Shown: positions 27,301-31,983, counted from the first letter of the stretch. The stretch is 37,135 bases of DNA from an uncultured Bacteroidales bacterium (GCA_902778265.1 CACYXI010000034.1:1-37135); one strand, 5' to 3'. Made by a program: numbers and translations. Notes: generated by a model from the sequence alone, not told the origin.

Positions 27301-27372
27301 GGCACAAGCAAGTACAGCGGATTTGCTTCTGGCATCTATATCATTGGTAAGAAGAAACTCCCTGTCAAGTAA
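12313..27372 (+). CDS. Giant beta-helix surface protein, 5,019 aa
   Basis: This secreted protein is over 500 kDa. The N-terminus has a signal peptide (core MLLILLVVSAQGAWA); M1, M12 or M15 could be the start. Two GLUG-like beta-helix blocks follow at about residues 55-175 and 478-600 (GTKEDPYVIKTAAQLAYLA and GTESAPYLISNDSQLARLA). A parallel beta-helix opening lies near 955-985 (DPEHGDNGNSGKDDLHPVKT). From about 1,130 to 3,560 there are around 40 turns with the signature V-Y/F-GGG-x-G followed by GNTxVxIxGG, including three long super-repeats. A different C-terminal third contains another GLUG-like piece (IYIADEADLKAFSTF). The last 60 residues (LTIYNAAGQIARILDV, then GFASGIYIIG and a Lys-rich end) look like a type IX sorting domain. 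It is probably an adhesin or surface fibre made with the upstream fimbrillin-like proteins. The frame is fully open across 15 kb. Confidence 0.9.
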   Translation: MKTTAIVKIGDMRLMNRVRNIFMLLILLVVSAQGAWAISGEWKDNAATAFASGSGTKEDPYVIKTAAQLAYLAKEVSNTQNASLNKYYVLGDNIDLSAHYWNPIGDGHGYNGGDGDTNYRFKGNFDGRGYTIKNMHLQWVAGKTWTATGLFGIVLGQSNNWACVKNLIIDNSKVERKSGDITDKYYMIGILAGEVREYSEISNIIVKNSVMSDGGSAFNVKNSAGIRFGGLIGNTSQNKSDKFRIFNLAAEEVTVDFSHMTYNSKSAYSYIGAIISRFKQTKGTDANCIFAKNVFSGVTIKFEQKQVKNGQVKRGNVFAIDDGEKEPDNWYYTTSLPELPNNNSVNYGQKKDIAFGSTFIAQTNDFLLEKEMSDSPCWGYGQTTGFVFIGTLSDTHESTHLTNAHVYTMNTTGSYAYEWYVDGVRQSSTTNSAALPTKAVKQTGRVVVKNGTETLLDKTFVIPAEIYGVEDHICAPSYGGGRGTESAPYLISNDSQLARLAFDINNGRNLDKYYKITADIDLENAIWTPIGSIAYDANKTFKGMLDGNGHTINNMHFDWFGTKKDVDNSIGLFSTIGGGNIRNLIIDNAHGKCDNNSDLMGSSIVGVLAGSVLENSYIQNIIIRNSEITGTSSAFKQNGKWLVIGGAIGKIADSNNNYKFENIAADVDINLNSLTLSNPERVYVGGFIAECQENVKSCVSNVYAQGSINVSSSCDNVGSLFGIYFSNVSQKTLYYVNSTKKHNQGTQKSLSGFAVSFCDANNDYIESSGDDALSSWNYNKSDGIFFFTLYGTELTVDYKSNVVITANTLGLDGSEQYNWYISEDKVTWKKSDLSSTNTLSLPYEGNMRYVYAELADESSRSKSVKISTIITADAYLTKTNGTYGVTLTNSLWNDDNQYLTVSYQWMVNGSVVSEATSETYTPSVANAKVACRVTLGSGGYTIFDKTLYSGTVVFLDPEHGDNGNSGKDDLHPVKTWQKAYSLLEEKASWDENTIVLMSKSNKQATSDNEGFSITKGLRSNNQLDTYSEWKSAVDASHLAKNVTITGKYNGKEYPAVIENYGYNGQRYLGIFGDTRFEYITFNHDSGAGHSDYIFCQYNNLEMGEGIQMTNYDPAATPGYGGIDGARIFSMQIYGGFNNDARFRQGENANAILYNTDTPVGANNSLEAMEKAMPHGKEGFSITLKSGRYSSVCVGGRQAGDKLNGLMGTPNMPLKCTITLDIDREWNDAHNDNKADYDCGIILAGCQEGAMYADVDVVVKSGYVARIVSGTEGNKLKNKQGNKCYFPANTYVGRANILIDPRDGEGKIDNSKVVVTELYGGSTGRGYLNGYTIDNPVYAYSTITINGGTFKILPKDNTQRSNIFCGIFGAGAGGYNGIGDDNHHTPDEHIAYWGTDRILFGDYNTAKNNLVTVNCYNANDNTFTTVDPRLANTKIEINGGVFGTAEKNDFDGIYAGGSGFMSPSLFWEKNVVPNVVGGNVYGKKGEIVSSLTINGGTFYCKNGIFAGGRGTDKYYSEGAYSGTPADYTKLGQTYGNIELTINGGTFNCDIFGGGYGAADAKLKDTNTTTTLNEMARVYGKTAVKIGGNAVINGSVYGGGDMAVIENGISDAAVLSIEGNAVVKGSVFASGNGRRYNANATDDNYTRHPELVGRIIGNAKLTISGTPKIYGDIFGGGAYGSTTGNTTVTAEGGQFYKNVYGGGQGDLTTNTKATVTGNAAVTMGGAKSALGEDETSSFADGIHNIYGGGYLVADVQGKASVNVTRGFAGSDIIATQMWQNAYANNTHRNFCVYGGGYGANTSVGSTDVNIDIDIDEENIVLASVGGSYAGEVKGNTSTTIQGTPILRGVYGGGYGTNDNATTGIVRGNTFLNIRGGKIYSNVYGGGAGLGSKTATYKDVARVYGNTNVTVTGTAAVYGSVFGGGDLANVGDESKTVNYSTMPTSKTAIDANGQIGDYTSKDYNTFVNITGGNVFGMVFGGGNGRLKADALDYKQVGRVRGNTLVHVSSSVDDDNKTVEPYIWNRIYGGGSYGTVDGNSMVHIEGGYLGHNIFGGGYGDASTDKPETATGSRKGTYADILGNTNVTIDGGSWLWYAKADAEGNITTWDKAITKISTPFEELRNMSVADRMALVQSNINPDFFGKNDTGYGFVTNHNIYGGGRAACYVGQDGNTNTGTSKVVINHSPLTDVMVDGKKYDLLDLNTVAGCCWYSSADNTRQPQFSVFGAGYGMNTKVKNTEVLAQPGAQLDATGNMMGYKYKNQMADLLKYVAFEQAIYDKYQAVDDDTRRKMYGMGENTDDPRTYLRYRASQLAWSVGAPSFAFMDIHGGGFSGYVTENTKVITDCQLACRSVFGGGIGSKPENPSGNETYGQVGGNTDVKIYGGFIAMNVFGGGVGIESYKVGGQYKDFPEMARVMGKTNVDVYGESYKISYLANRDVERTLIFGSVYGGGDVANVGTSAATAAKLDGTETFTTKVNILGASVMSAVYAGGNGRSKAMCKDYTKVGAVYGNTGLFVNKADKAYPYTSSTAPSTDIIPYLWNRAYGGGNKGVVHGNTLVKTDNGYFSDDIFAGGLGEVGTDAAHTTSANVEGNTNIIINGGEAKLTSLWKPAERSWTAATKSEGNNHLYSPQYDPTTKKFKVNHNVYGGGNLACTVSGNSYITMTKGMLNNQETVSATPNPEGGFFATLEWKEVYEKTGTPYFCVFGGGYGDNTVISGNTNVSITMAETGSVTIGDIPDRVEGEEYLHFIPGQSVMDIVGGGFEGKVNGETNVTIDGGTFARRVFGGGHYNSVNKSNVNIKAIDCQDVFGGGMMGDVEKTVNVNIGVEGAADDIHIHGNVYGGNDVAGYVNLKDEYDSNGVVFEDNGGEGVKVTIRGGHIYGNIYGAGNGDYLYALDKANNTKPIVNEYYKSEKNIYDLVFTVPMRSTIASNISSATDAQKIVNLNSWRPLTNKVTLSIEGKSATSKPIIGGYVYGGGNSATVVKTDANSHVTLNVGSNIELGGLFLGCDGDQLFTQTEHKDYMRAIKDIDGIDLNASINWNLAANKNISNIYVPAESESRPKAYPHILDLYFQPVAMSIRPVINWASGLNNTIIGSFVCGGNRGNMDVMPDENGNAVNIEFPEGLTITDKIVGGCYNANYDKNNTITVNHVGGYLLGTTHSASPMINLLVKCKFSPSVVEKNGKTYYEGGNVYGGCYKSGIIVGDVKIDYRSNTLKDLDEKLLATANENDIAACNVYGAGFGESSYVYGDINVLYANQVKSSVSGSTYTGTTVNNIFGGGQKGNVIGNTDIRILNGKVLGSVTGGSYSGNLWGSTQVLVGYPTYYLCKKSAKYDLLRADDSPDNVAMKNKDINGVETPTIKQFVYIMKGDIVSEQVVDAIKAKNSGLQISNLFEKKTTTPSYSNGWNDVNIQIGVAVYGGGYSTSASGSSALTNTTVLRYTDKYNNISLDYSTAKNTSEGKGDFDLDEEAVKNYGGNTTMLIADDPAYTKEHITISPQTMKVATGLNANSDLFRYYYKDVNNEYHYISEEGKYFKKGPWPEDIHSTDHNFYVADTEGGIFGDGHLSYTEGFRNCELTGYGYASHTINAGKILNTFQRMDMLRLKDNCVKLLGARDYATNSTDVTPYSISRVGEIQMMSSVDGSQPLYPGEIDEKERKRSYTQKKVRNYLGLSNNIRYVGAIKTDDEFSTALWHDKEGKLGTAENGYVGKSYRDVKDDFLKYHEFVGNDYPNKNEITYQKRNEGTARNLIGIASGYSLKIRNVQEQYDSNGKLTETAFYGPIVGVAEIRLVNINADEAGGYVYADNRHSKESANGYHNFLEETGNFVFPYIENPDMFVVDDCFPNGWEHYNDKGKANADQSHCWFLTGYHFYLNANISAYTYKSADEAKSFESNSEIDLQDVEILKGLMAGQELTIESWDLRSDQPDSFDSDLEIRNYKNGEHDHSENDMTGKYKLFVSISDKKEYTETEGVHYELSMKKDASIAKGTPIPGAISADISRLAFKLVDNVDNTSTEYYEKHMELPTKAALVLRTPALRLNPNYGQPGEPRTVPDKSKMAISVFYTKSGENYVQTPFDQPLHVGTTYYFRNADTQDYEVFYNGSTFLNDVFVKTNDKYSNPLAITDIMPTNSNVFYLDVPRSYTYTIYLNIEYIQGPSPEGNITIANCALPGEYIKVDASSVTIAADQSMRPQSFYWRIGKLNADGTNFKDAWKKDESSATYDTWRVGSEEKTGIFAHCEAEGDNVLYVPAYYYMNGYGVQYGFTSRKGNDEVSGDDDDIYNFFPIDMKRDEKGKVLDRLEIHNYHRMDSHAADVNLHLAEAVERAKDEPSAQPRIYIADEADLKAFSTFVSSNKYKGANAQFVLQNDLTIPSGYEVPAEFKGTLHGDGYVITGESLFKKNSGNVYNLGMASGKIASEGNTNTGKYHCCFEFNGKNVYDNDGTLMSDYSADDFKYGRVAYDLNQYSIKKGENSLGDDTYVEDYYSNGDYQYARIVNENSGVTYLRKGNDLTGDLTLPRYYMKDQTAHDMEHTADVRQNGDHCEPLFNTNGMNDYRYFGQYLQAEPALFPSAITSHKNEAALNRVWCTEGYYNSNYPDKFYYNAAIYNDDYMDTYVLDPSITAVNFNVDDDNATKFHGFGTAENVTRNLLVYTANPTSANNEVADVVAQTLSYDEAMPEGGIRGHHIVPNGQNWKTPLLHLVDKQTFNAPIKFTVTGRSWYVRNPETETGYVEKVGYAWESICLPFEVKKSILSDGIQMYKESDGSADKFINEITFFYGEPAANTTVANNNNTLRHHYWFRELEAVEGNQATFSRPAKAISDGGFAAYRPYIVSFPGSRYYEFDMTGQTITFENAANATINVTDSANVTAFSGPWTFISTFANEEPVSNKYAIEIGDNGEDMGSKFEKNKPIYAFRAYMRTGGSHAKAMAKSFTPDLDAIYISTDIRNIENLNEDENSADVAGEYLRVYDAGNHTIGVESSYDTKLTIYNAAGQIARILDVRPGTSKYSGFASGIYIIGKKKLPVK
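17032..18003 (+). repeat. Super-repeat unit 1 of the giant protein
   Basis: It opens with ARVYGKTAVKIGG and GSVYGGGDMAVI, then SVFASGNGRRYN and VGRIIGNAKL, and ends with NVYGGGAGLGSKTA. It is the shortest and most divergent of three units that start with an ARV-G-T motif. Confidence 0.6.
18004..19539 (+). repeat. Super-repeat unit 2 of the giant protein
   Basis: Order of motifs: ARVYGNTNVTVTG, GSVFGGGDLANVG, VFGGGNGRLKADALDYKQVG, YIWNRIYGGGSYGTVDGN, NIFGGGYGDASTD, NTNVTIDGGSWLW, NHNIYGGGRAACYVG, SVFGAGYGMNTKV, DIHGGGFSGYVTENTKV, NVFGGGVGIESYKVG. Unit 3 repeats this order, so the pair arose by duplication of about 1.5 kb. Confidence 0.75.
19540..21200 (+). repeat. Super-repeat unit 3 of the giant protein
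   Basis: Motifs parallel unit 2: ARVMGKTNVDVYG, GSVYGGGDVANVG, AVYAGGNGRSKAMCKDYTKV, YLWNRAYGGGNKGVVHGN, DIFAGGLGEVGTD, NTNIIINGGEAKL, NHNVYGGGNLACTVSG, CVFGGGYGDNTVI, IVGGGFEGKVNGETNV. The end is approximate because the repeat decays. Confidence 0.7.
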
Positions 27373-27390
27373 TTTTAAGTGATATTTTAG

Positions 27391-27429
27391 AAAAAAAAGT
27401 GAATAGCTTTTGCTGTTCACTTTTTTTTT
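27391..27429 (+). terminator. Intrinsic terminator after the giant gene
   Basis: A 17-bp stem (27391-27407 with 27412-27428, one U-G pair) closes a TTTT loop and ends in a run of nine T. The A-run on the other side makes it bidirectional in principle. Confidence 0.9.
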
Positions 27430-27439
27430 GCTAACTTTG
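27409..27439 (+). promoter_or_regulatory. pta promoter, overlapping the terminator
   Basis: TTTG (27409-27412) lies in the terminator loop; 19 bases later comes TAACTTTG (27432-27439). The leader before the pta ATG contains a perfect hairpin TTGGAAG...CTTCCAA (about 27452-27472). Confidence 0.7.
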
Positions 27440-27524
27440 CAAATTGTTAGGTTGGAAGCGTAAACCTTCCAATCTAATTATTTTGAATTATTTAGAATTT
27501 ATATAAATCGTAAATCTTAAAACT

Positions 27525-28535
27525 ATGAGTTTAATTGATCAGATTATTGCGCGTGCAAAGTCAAACAAGCAGCGCATCGTGCTCCCAGAGGCAGAAGAGG
27601 AGCGTACACTTATTGCTGCAGACAAGGTTCTGGAGCAGGATATTGCAGACCTTATCCTTATCGGTAATCCAGAGAAGGTAGCTGCATTGGCTAAGGAGAA
27701 GGGACTTACCCATCTCGACAAGGCTACTCTCATCGATCCTGAGAACTGTGAGAAGAGCGAGGAGTATGCACAGCTTCTTGCTGAGCTTCGTAAGAAGAAG
27801 GGCATGACAATCGAGCAGGCTCGTGAGCTTGTCAAGAATCCTCTCTATCTCGGTTGTATGATTATCAAGACTGAGGGGGCTGACGGTCAGATCTCTGGTG
27901 CTCTCTCTACAACTGGCGACACACTTCGTCCTGCACTTCAGATCATCAAGACTGCTCCTGGCATTACTTGTGTATCAGGTGCAATGCTTATGATTACTGA
28001 GACTCCTCAGTATGGTGAGAATGGTGTTATGGTATTCGCTGACGTTGCCGTTACTCCAATGCCAGACGCAAATCAGCTCGGTCAGATTGCTGTATGTACT
28101 GCACAGACAGCTCGTTCAGTTGCAGGATTCGCTGATCCACGTGTTGCAATGTGTTCTTTCTCAACAAAGGGTAGTGCAAAGCACGAGGTTGTTGATAAGG
28201 TTGTTGAGGCTACAAAGATTGCCAAGGAACTTGATCCTACACTCAAGATTGACGGTGAGCTTCAGGCAGATGCAGCTCTCGTACCATCAGTAGGTGCAAA
28301 GAAGGCTCCTGGTTCTGACATCGCAGGTAAGGCAAATGTTCTCGTATTCCCTAACCTCGAAGTTGGTAACATCAGCTATAAGCTCGTTCAGCGTCTCGGC
28401 AATGCCGTTGCTCTCGGTCCAATCCTTCAGGGTATCGCTCGTCCAGTAAACGACCTCAGCCGTGGCTGCTCTGTAGAGGACATCGTAAATCTCGTAGCTA
28501 TCACAGCGTGCCAGGCAATGGATGCAAAGAAATAA
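27525..28535 (+). CDS. pta: Phosphate acetyltransferase
   Basis: This cytoplasmic enzyme interconverts acetyl-CoA and acetyl phosphate and, with AckA, makes acetate and ATP in fermentation. Its 336 residues correspond to the short form with only the PTA_PTB catalytic domain. Family text is clear: RIVLPEAEEERTLIAADKVL at the start, then GALSTTGDTLRPALQII, DGELQADAALVPSV and VLVFPNLEVGNISYKLVQRL. The start is the first ATG after a consensus promoter and a leader hairpin. Its last codons form half of a 12-bp hairpin that ends immediately before an inverted-repeat element carrying a foreign gene, which separates pta from ackA. Confidence 0.96.
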   Translation: MSLIDQIIARAKSNKQRIVLPEAEEERTLIAADKVLEQDIADLILIGNPEKVAALAKEKGLTHLDKATLIDPENCEKSEEYAQLLAELRKKKGMTIEQARELVKNPLYLGCMIIKTEGADGQISGALSTTGDTLRPALQIIKTAPGITCVSGAMLMITETPQYGENGVMVFADVAVTPMPDANQLGQIAVCTAQTARSVAGFADPRVAMCSFSTKGSAKHEVVDKVVEATKIAKELDPTLKIDGELQADAALVPSVGAKKAPGSDIAGKANVLVFPNLEVGNISYKLVQRLGNAVALGPILQGIARPVNDLSRGCSVEDIVNLVAITACQAMDAKK

Positions 28536-28553
28536 CGCGAAGCGTTATTTCTT
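28527..28553 (+). terminator. Hairpin mirroring the pta stop codon, GAA loop
   Basis: AAGAAATAACGC (28527-28538) pairs perfectly with GCGTTATTTCTT (28542-28553) around a GAA loop. The left half contains the last Lys codons and TAA of pta. GCGAAGC at its tip is a known exceptionally stable DNA mini-hairpin. No T-run follows, so it is more likely a 3' stabiliser or processing site than an intrinsic terminator. Confidence 0.6.
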
Positions 28554-28554
28554 G

Positions 28555-28586
28555 AGTGAAGAGTGAAAAGTGAAGAATTTAAGTTA
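28555..28586. repeat. Left arm of the cargo-bearing inverted repeat (pta-ackA)
   Basis: GTGAAGA/GTGAAAA heptamers followed by ATTTAAGTTA, identical in type to the empty element at 3721-3833 but one heptamer shorter than its right partner. It ends 4 bases before the start codon of the cargo gene. Confidence 0.9.
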
Positions 28587-28590
28587 GTCT

Positions 28591-28980
28591 ATGGTCGATT
28601 ATTGCCGTGAACAATCGCCGCTATTAATCAAGGCGGAGGCATTCGCAACAAGAATCGTAAATATGGTTGATTATTTGTCATCAACTAAAGATGGCAAGTT
28701 TAGATCTATTTATGATCAGGTGTTACGATCGGGCACTTCTATTATGGCTAATGTCAGAGAGTCACAATTCGCTCAAGGTAGGGCCGACTTTATCAGTAAA
28801 TTGCAGATTGCTTTAAAAGAAGCAAACGAAACGATGGGTTGGCTCGTACTTCTTAAAAACAAAGAATGTATAACCGAAAAAGCGTATGTAAGTATGAGTT
28901 CGGATTGTAACGAGTTGATTGCTATGCTTGTGGCTTCGGTAAATACATCTAAAAAGAATCAGCAAATAATTGTAAAATAA
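28591..28980 (+). CDS. Four-helix-bundle protein of the 23S rRNA intervening-sequence (S23) family
   Basis: This 129-residue helical protein carries the family features: an early AEAFATRIVNMVDYLS helix, the central SGTSIMANVRESQFAQGRAD, then SKLQIALKEANETMGWLVLL and a final long helix ending in a Lys/Gln tail. Relatives are encoded in insertions in 23S rRNA genes and in or near other mobile DNA; some related proteins (Avd) help diversity-generating retroelements, but no reverse transcriptase is here. It is enclosed by inverted-repeat arms at 28555-28586 and 29023-29061 and lies between pta and ackA, so it appears to be cargo inserted into an operon. Its molecular role is not established. Confidence 0.92.
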   Translation: MVDYCREQSPLLIKAEAFATRIVNMVDYLSSTKDGKFRSIYDQVLRSGTSIMANVRESQFAQGRADFISKLQIALKEANETMGWLVLLKNKECITEKAYVSMSSDCNELIAMLVASVNTSKKNQQIIVK

Positions 28981-29022
28981 ATGACAGTGCATAGTGAATG
29001 TGTTTGTAGTGATTGCATAATG

Positions 29023-29061
29023 TAACTTAAATTCTTCACTCTTCACTTTTCACTCTTCACT
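29023..29061. repeat. Right arm of the cargo-bearing inverted repeat (pta-ackA)
   Basis: TAACTTAAATTCTTCACTCT and the following TTCACT-type heptamers are the reverse complement of the left arm plus one extra heptamer. It ends 16 bases before the ackA ATG. Confidence 0.9.
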
Positions 29062-29077
29062 TTCTGAAATTTGAAGC

Positions 29078-30274
29078 ATGAAAATTTTAGTTTTGAACTG
29101 CGGTAGCAGTTCCATCAAGTACCAGCTCTTTGAGATGGAGACAAAGACCGTTCTTGCAAAGGGCGGTATTGAGAAGATTGGTTTGCCAGGTGCATTCATC
29201 AAGTTCAATGCAAAAGATGGCAGCAAGAAGGTTATCGAACAGGAGATTCCTGAGCACACAGTAGGCGTTGAGCTTATCTTCAAGGTGCTTACTGATCCAG
29301 TAGAGGGCGCATTGAAGTCACTCGACGAACTGGATGCAGTTGGTCATCGTATGGTGCACGGTGGTGAGAAGTTCGCAAAGTCTGTTATCCTCACTCCAGA
29401 GGTTATCGAGGCATTCAAGGCTTGCAACGACCTCGCTCCTCTCCACAACCCTGCAAACCTCAAGGGTGTAGATGCTGTTACAGCACTTCTTCCAAAGATT
29501 CCACAGGTAGGCGTATTCGATACTGCATTCCACCAGACAATGCCACAGAAGGCATTCATGTATGCTATCCCTTACGATATGTACGAGAACTACGGCGTTC
29601 GTCGCTATGGTTTCCACGGCACATCACATCGCTATGTATCTGCTCGCGCTCTTGAGTTCCTTGGTATGAAGGCAGAGGGTAGCAAGGTTATCACAGCTCA
29701 CATCGGTAATGGTGGCTCTCTCGCTGCTGTTAAGGATGGCAAGTGTCAGGACACATCAATGGGACTCACTCCACTTGAGGGTGTAATGATGGGTACACGT
29801 TCTGGTGACATCGACGGTGGTGCAGTTTCTTTCATCCAGAAGAAGCTCGGTCTTGATGCTGACGGTATCTCTAACTATCTCAACAAGAAGTCTGGTCTCG
29901 CTGGTATCTCTTGTAAGTCAAGCGATATGCGTGAGGTGTTCCAGGCTGCATCTGAGGGTGATGCTAAGTGTAAGCTCGCTATTGATATGTACACATACCG
30001 CATCAAGAAGTACATCGGCTCTTACGCTGCTGCTCTCGGTGGTTGTGACGTACTCGTATTCACCGCAGGTGTATGTGAGAACCAGTCAGATATCCGTGAA
30101 GCTATCTGTGAGGATATGGAATGGATGGGCATCAAGCTCGACAAGGCTAAGAACGCACAGATTCACGGTGAAGAGGCTATCATCTCTACTCCTGACTCTA
30201 AGGTAACAGTTGTCGTTATCCCAACTGATGAGGAACTGATGATTGCATCTGATACGATGGAACTCGTGAAATAA
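29078..30274 (+). CDS. ackA: Acetate kinase
   Basis: This enzyme converts acetyl phosphate and ADP to acetate and ATP, completing the Pta-AckA pathway. At 398 residues it is full length. Motifs include the N-terminal KILVLNCGSSSIKYQLFE, the GRMVHGG-like HRMVHGGEKF, GFHGTSHRYV, AHIGNGGSLAAVKDGK, MGTRSGDIDGG and VFTAGVCENQ. The start is the first ATG, 16 bases after the repeat arm. It should be co-transcribed with pta through the insertion unless the hairpin is cut. The stop codon is followed at once by a decayed copy of the same repeat type. Confidence 0.97.
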   Translation: MKILVLNCGSSSIKYQLFEMETKTVLAKGGIEKIGLPGAFIKFNAKDGSKKVIEQEIPEHTVGVELIFKVLTDPVEGALKSLDELDAVGHRMVHGGEKFAKSVILTPEVIEAFKACNDLAPLHNPANLKGVDAVTALLPKIPQVGVFDTAFHQTMPQKAFMYAIPYDMYENYGVRRYGFHGTSHRYVSARALEFLGMKAEGSKVITAHIGNGGSLAAVKDGKCQDTSMGLTPLEGVMMGTRSGDIDGGAVSFIQKKLGLDADGISNYLNKKSGLAGISCKSSDMREVFQAASEGDAKCKLAIDMYTYRIKKYIGSYAAALGGCDVLVFTAGVCENQSDIREAICEDMEWMGIKLDKAKNAQIHGEEAIISTPDSKVTVVVIPTDEELMIASDTMELVK

Positions 30275-30430
30275 GTTAAGAGTGAAGAGTTAAGAGTGAA
30301 GAATTTAAGTTACAATCAAATTCTTCATTCTTGACTCTTTATCTTTTCGCTTATATGTCTAACTTAAATTGGCTTTCCCTTCGGCCGCCGAGCTAAACCT
30401 TCTTCACTCTTCGTTCTTCACTCTTCACTT
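30275..30430. repeat. Decayed inverted repeat, GTGAAGA type, after ackA
   Basis: The left arm (30275-30313, GAGTGAAGAATTTAAGTTAC) starts immediately after the ackA stop. Matching right-side pieces are at 30319-30340, 30358-30371 (AACTTAAATT) and 30400-30430 (CTTCACT heptamers), with a GC-rich insert TTCGGCCGCCGAG between. It ends 7 bases before the GH35 start codon. Confidence 0.7.
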
Positions 30431-31284
30431 AGTCCCTATGCCTAAACTCCTTTCCCTCATAATCCTTTCATTTTTTGCCCTAAACACTTTAGCCCAGAAC
30501 ACATTTACCTTTGGAACCAACGTTAACCCACAGGGCACTACGTTTGAGGTTGATTCCAAGGGATTTGTCGTTGGCGGCAAGCACGTACTGCCTCTATGCT
30601 CGTGTGCCTGCAAAGGATTGGCGAAGGGAAATACAAAAGATGAAGGCTGGAGGCATCACTATCGTTGCTACATACGTATTCTGGATTCATCATGAGCCAG
30701 AGGAAGGACGTTGGAACTGGGCTGGCAATATGAACCTTCGGGAGTTCCTTGAAGTGTGCAAGAGCGAACAGATGCCTGTGGTGCTTCGCATAGGGCCATT
30801 CTGTCATGGAGAGGTATATCAAGGCGGTTTTCCTGATTGGGTAGTGCAACGTCATGTAAGTAATCCGACGGAGTATAAGGTGCGCTCTATGGCAAAAGGC
30901 TTTATTAAAGAGGTAGAGCAACTTTACTATAACATCTTTGGACAGGTAAACGGATTGCTATGGAAAGATGGAGGTCCTGTGGTTGGTGTGCAGATAGAGA
31001 ACGAGTGTCGCGGTCCTTGGAGCTATTATATGACCTTGAAAGATATTGCCGTAAAGGCAGGCTTTGATGTGCCTTTCATGACTCGTACCGGTTGGCCGAA
31101 GTTGAATGGAAAGGAGGAGTTTGGCAAGCTGCTTCCCCTCTATGGCGACTATGCCGACGGCTTCTGGGATCGTAAGTTGAGCGATATGCCAGGCGAATAT
31201 GCCAAGGCATTTATTTTCAAGGACAATAGGATGAGTGGTGCTATTGCAACCGAGACTTTTTCTGCCGATGAACTCAAGGAAATT

Positions 31285-31320
31285 GTAAATAGTAAATCGT
31301 CAAATAGTAAATTAGTTTAC
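31285..31320. repeat. Heptamer-like repeat inside the GH35 frame
   Basis: GTAAATAGTAAATCGTCAAA followed by TAGTAAATTAGTTTAC is a short GTAAAT-word repeat closed by GTAAA...TTTAC. It encodes NSKSSNSK in frame between a conserved helix and the CELGGG strand. It resembles the intergenic GTAATTC-type elements. Confidence 0.5.
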
Positions 31321-31886
31321 CCTTATCTCACTTGCGAACTGGGTGGCGGTATGATGCCTTCATATCATCGACGCATCAATATAAGCGGTAACGAGGCTAT
31401 GCCGTTGGCTATCTGCAAGCTCGGTAGCGGAAGTAATCTGCCAGGCTATTATATGTATCATGGCGGCACAAATCCATATAATCCGGCGCATACTATGGCA
31501 GAGACGCAGAAAACGGCTGTTACCAACTATAACGATATGCCTTATATGACATACGATTTCCAATGCCCTCTTGGTGAGATGGGACAGCCTAATGATATCG
31601 CCTTTCATCATACTCGCTTTCTGCATCAGTTTCTTGCCGACTGGGGCGAGGAGTTATCCCAGATGGATGTAGATACCATCTCTGAGCACTATGCCCGTCG
31701 TGGATGCTTTGAGTTCTATAACGACTATGTACGTATGCACAAGGAATCGGGTAGGGCGTATGTCCGTCCTGTAGATATGCCGTTCCTCGGATATACTATT
31801 ACCGCCGATGCTCAGCCTTTCTGCAAGGTTGGCGATACTATCTATTTCATTCCTATAAAGGGGATGAAACCAAACATAGCCATAAG

Positions 31887-31983
31887 ACCCTCTAAATCCC
31901 CCTTAAAGGGGGACTTGAAACGCGAAAAACATTATCTTTTAAAGGAAGGTAAAAGCCTCCCTTTAAGGGAGGTTGGGAGGGTC
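31887..31983. repeat. REP-like palindromic element inserted in the GH35 frame
   Basis: The ends are inverted: ACCCTCTAAATCCCCCTTAA near 31888, and GGTTGGGAGGGTCC at the far end, with two inner hairpins (CCCCCTTAAAGGGGG, then CCTCCCTTTAAGGGAGG). At about 97 bases it adds low-complexity residues (RPSKSPLKGDLKREKHYLL and more) without stopping the frame. Palindromes with this wording are normally intergenic in Bacteroidetes. Confidence 0.75.

Noticed and set aside
28591-28980. Diversity-generating retroelement accessory (Avd) reading of the four-helix-bundle gene
   Set aside because: There is no reverse transcriptase nearby and I see no template/variable repeat pair. Inverted-repeat casing fits an intervening-sequence origin better.
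30580-30605. Programmed frameshift in the GH35 gene
   Set aside because: No slippery heptamer or downstream stem is visible at the junction, and conserved residues are missing there, so a deletion explains it better.
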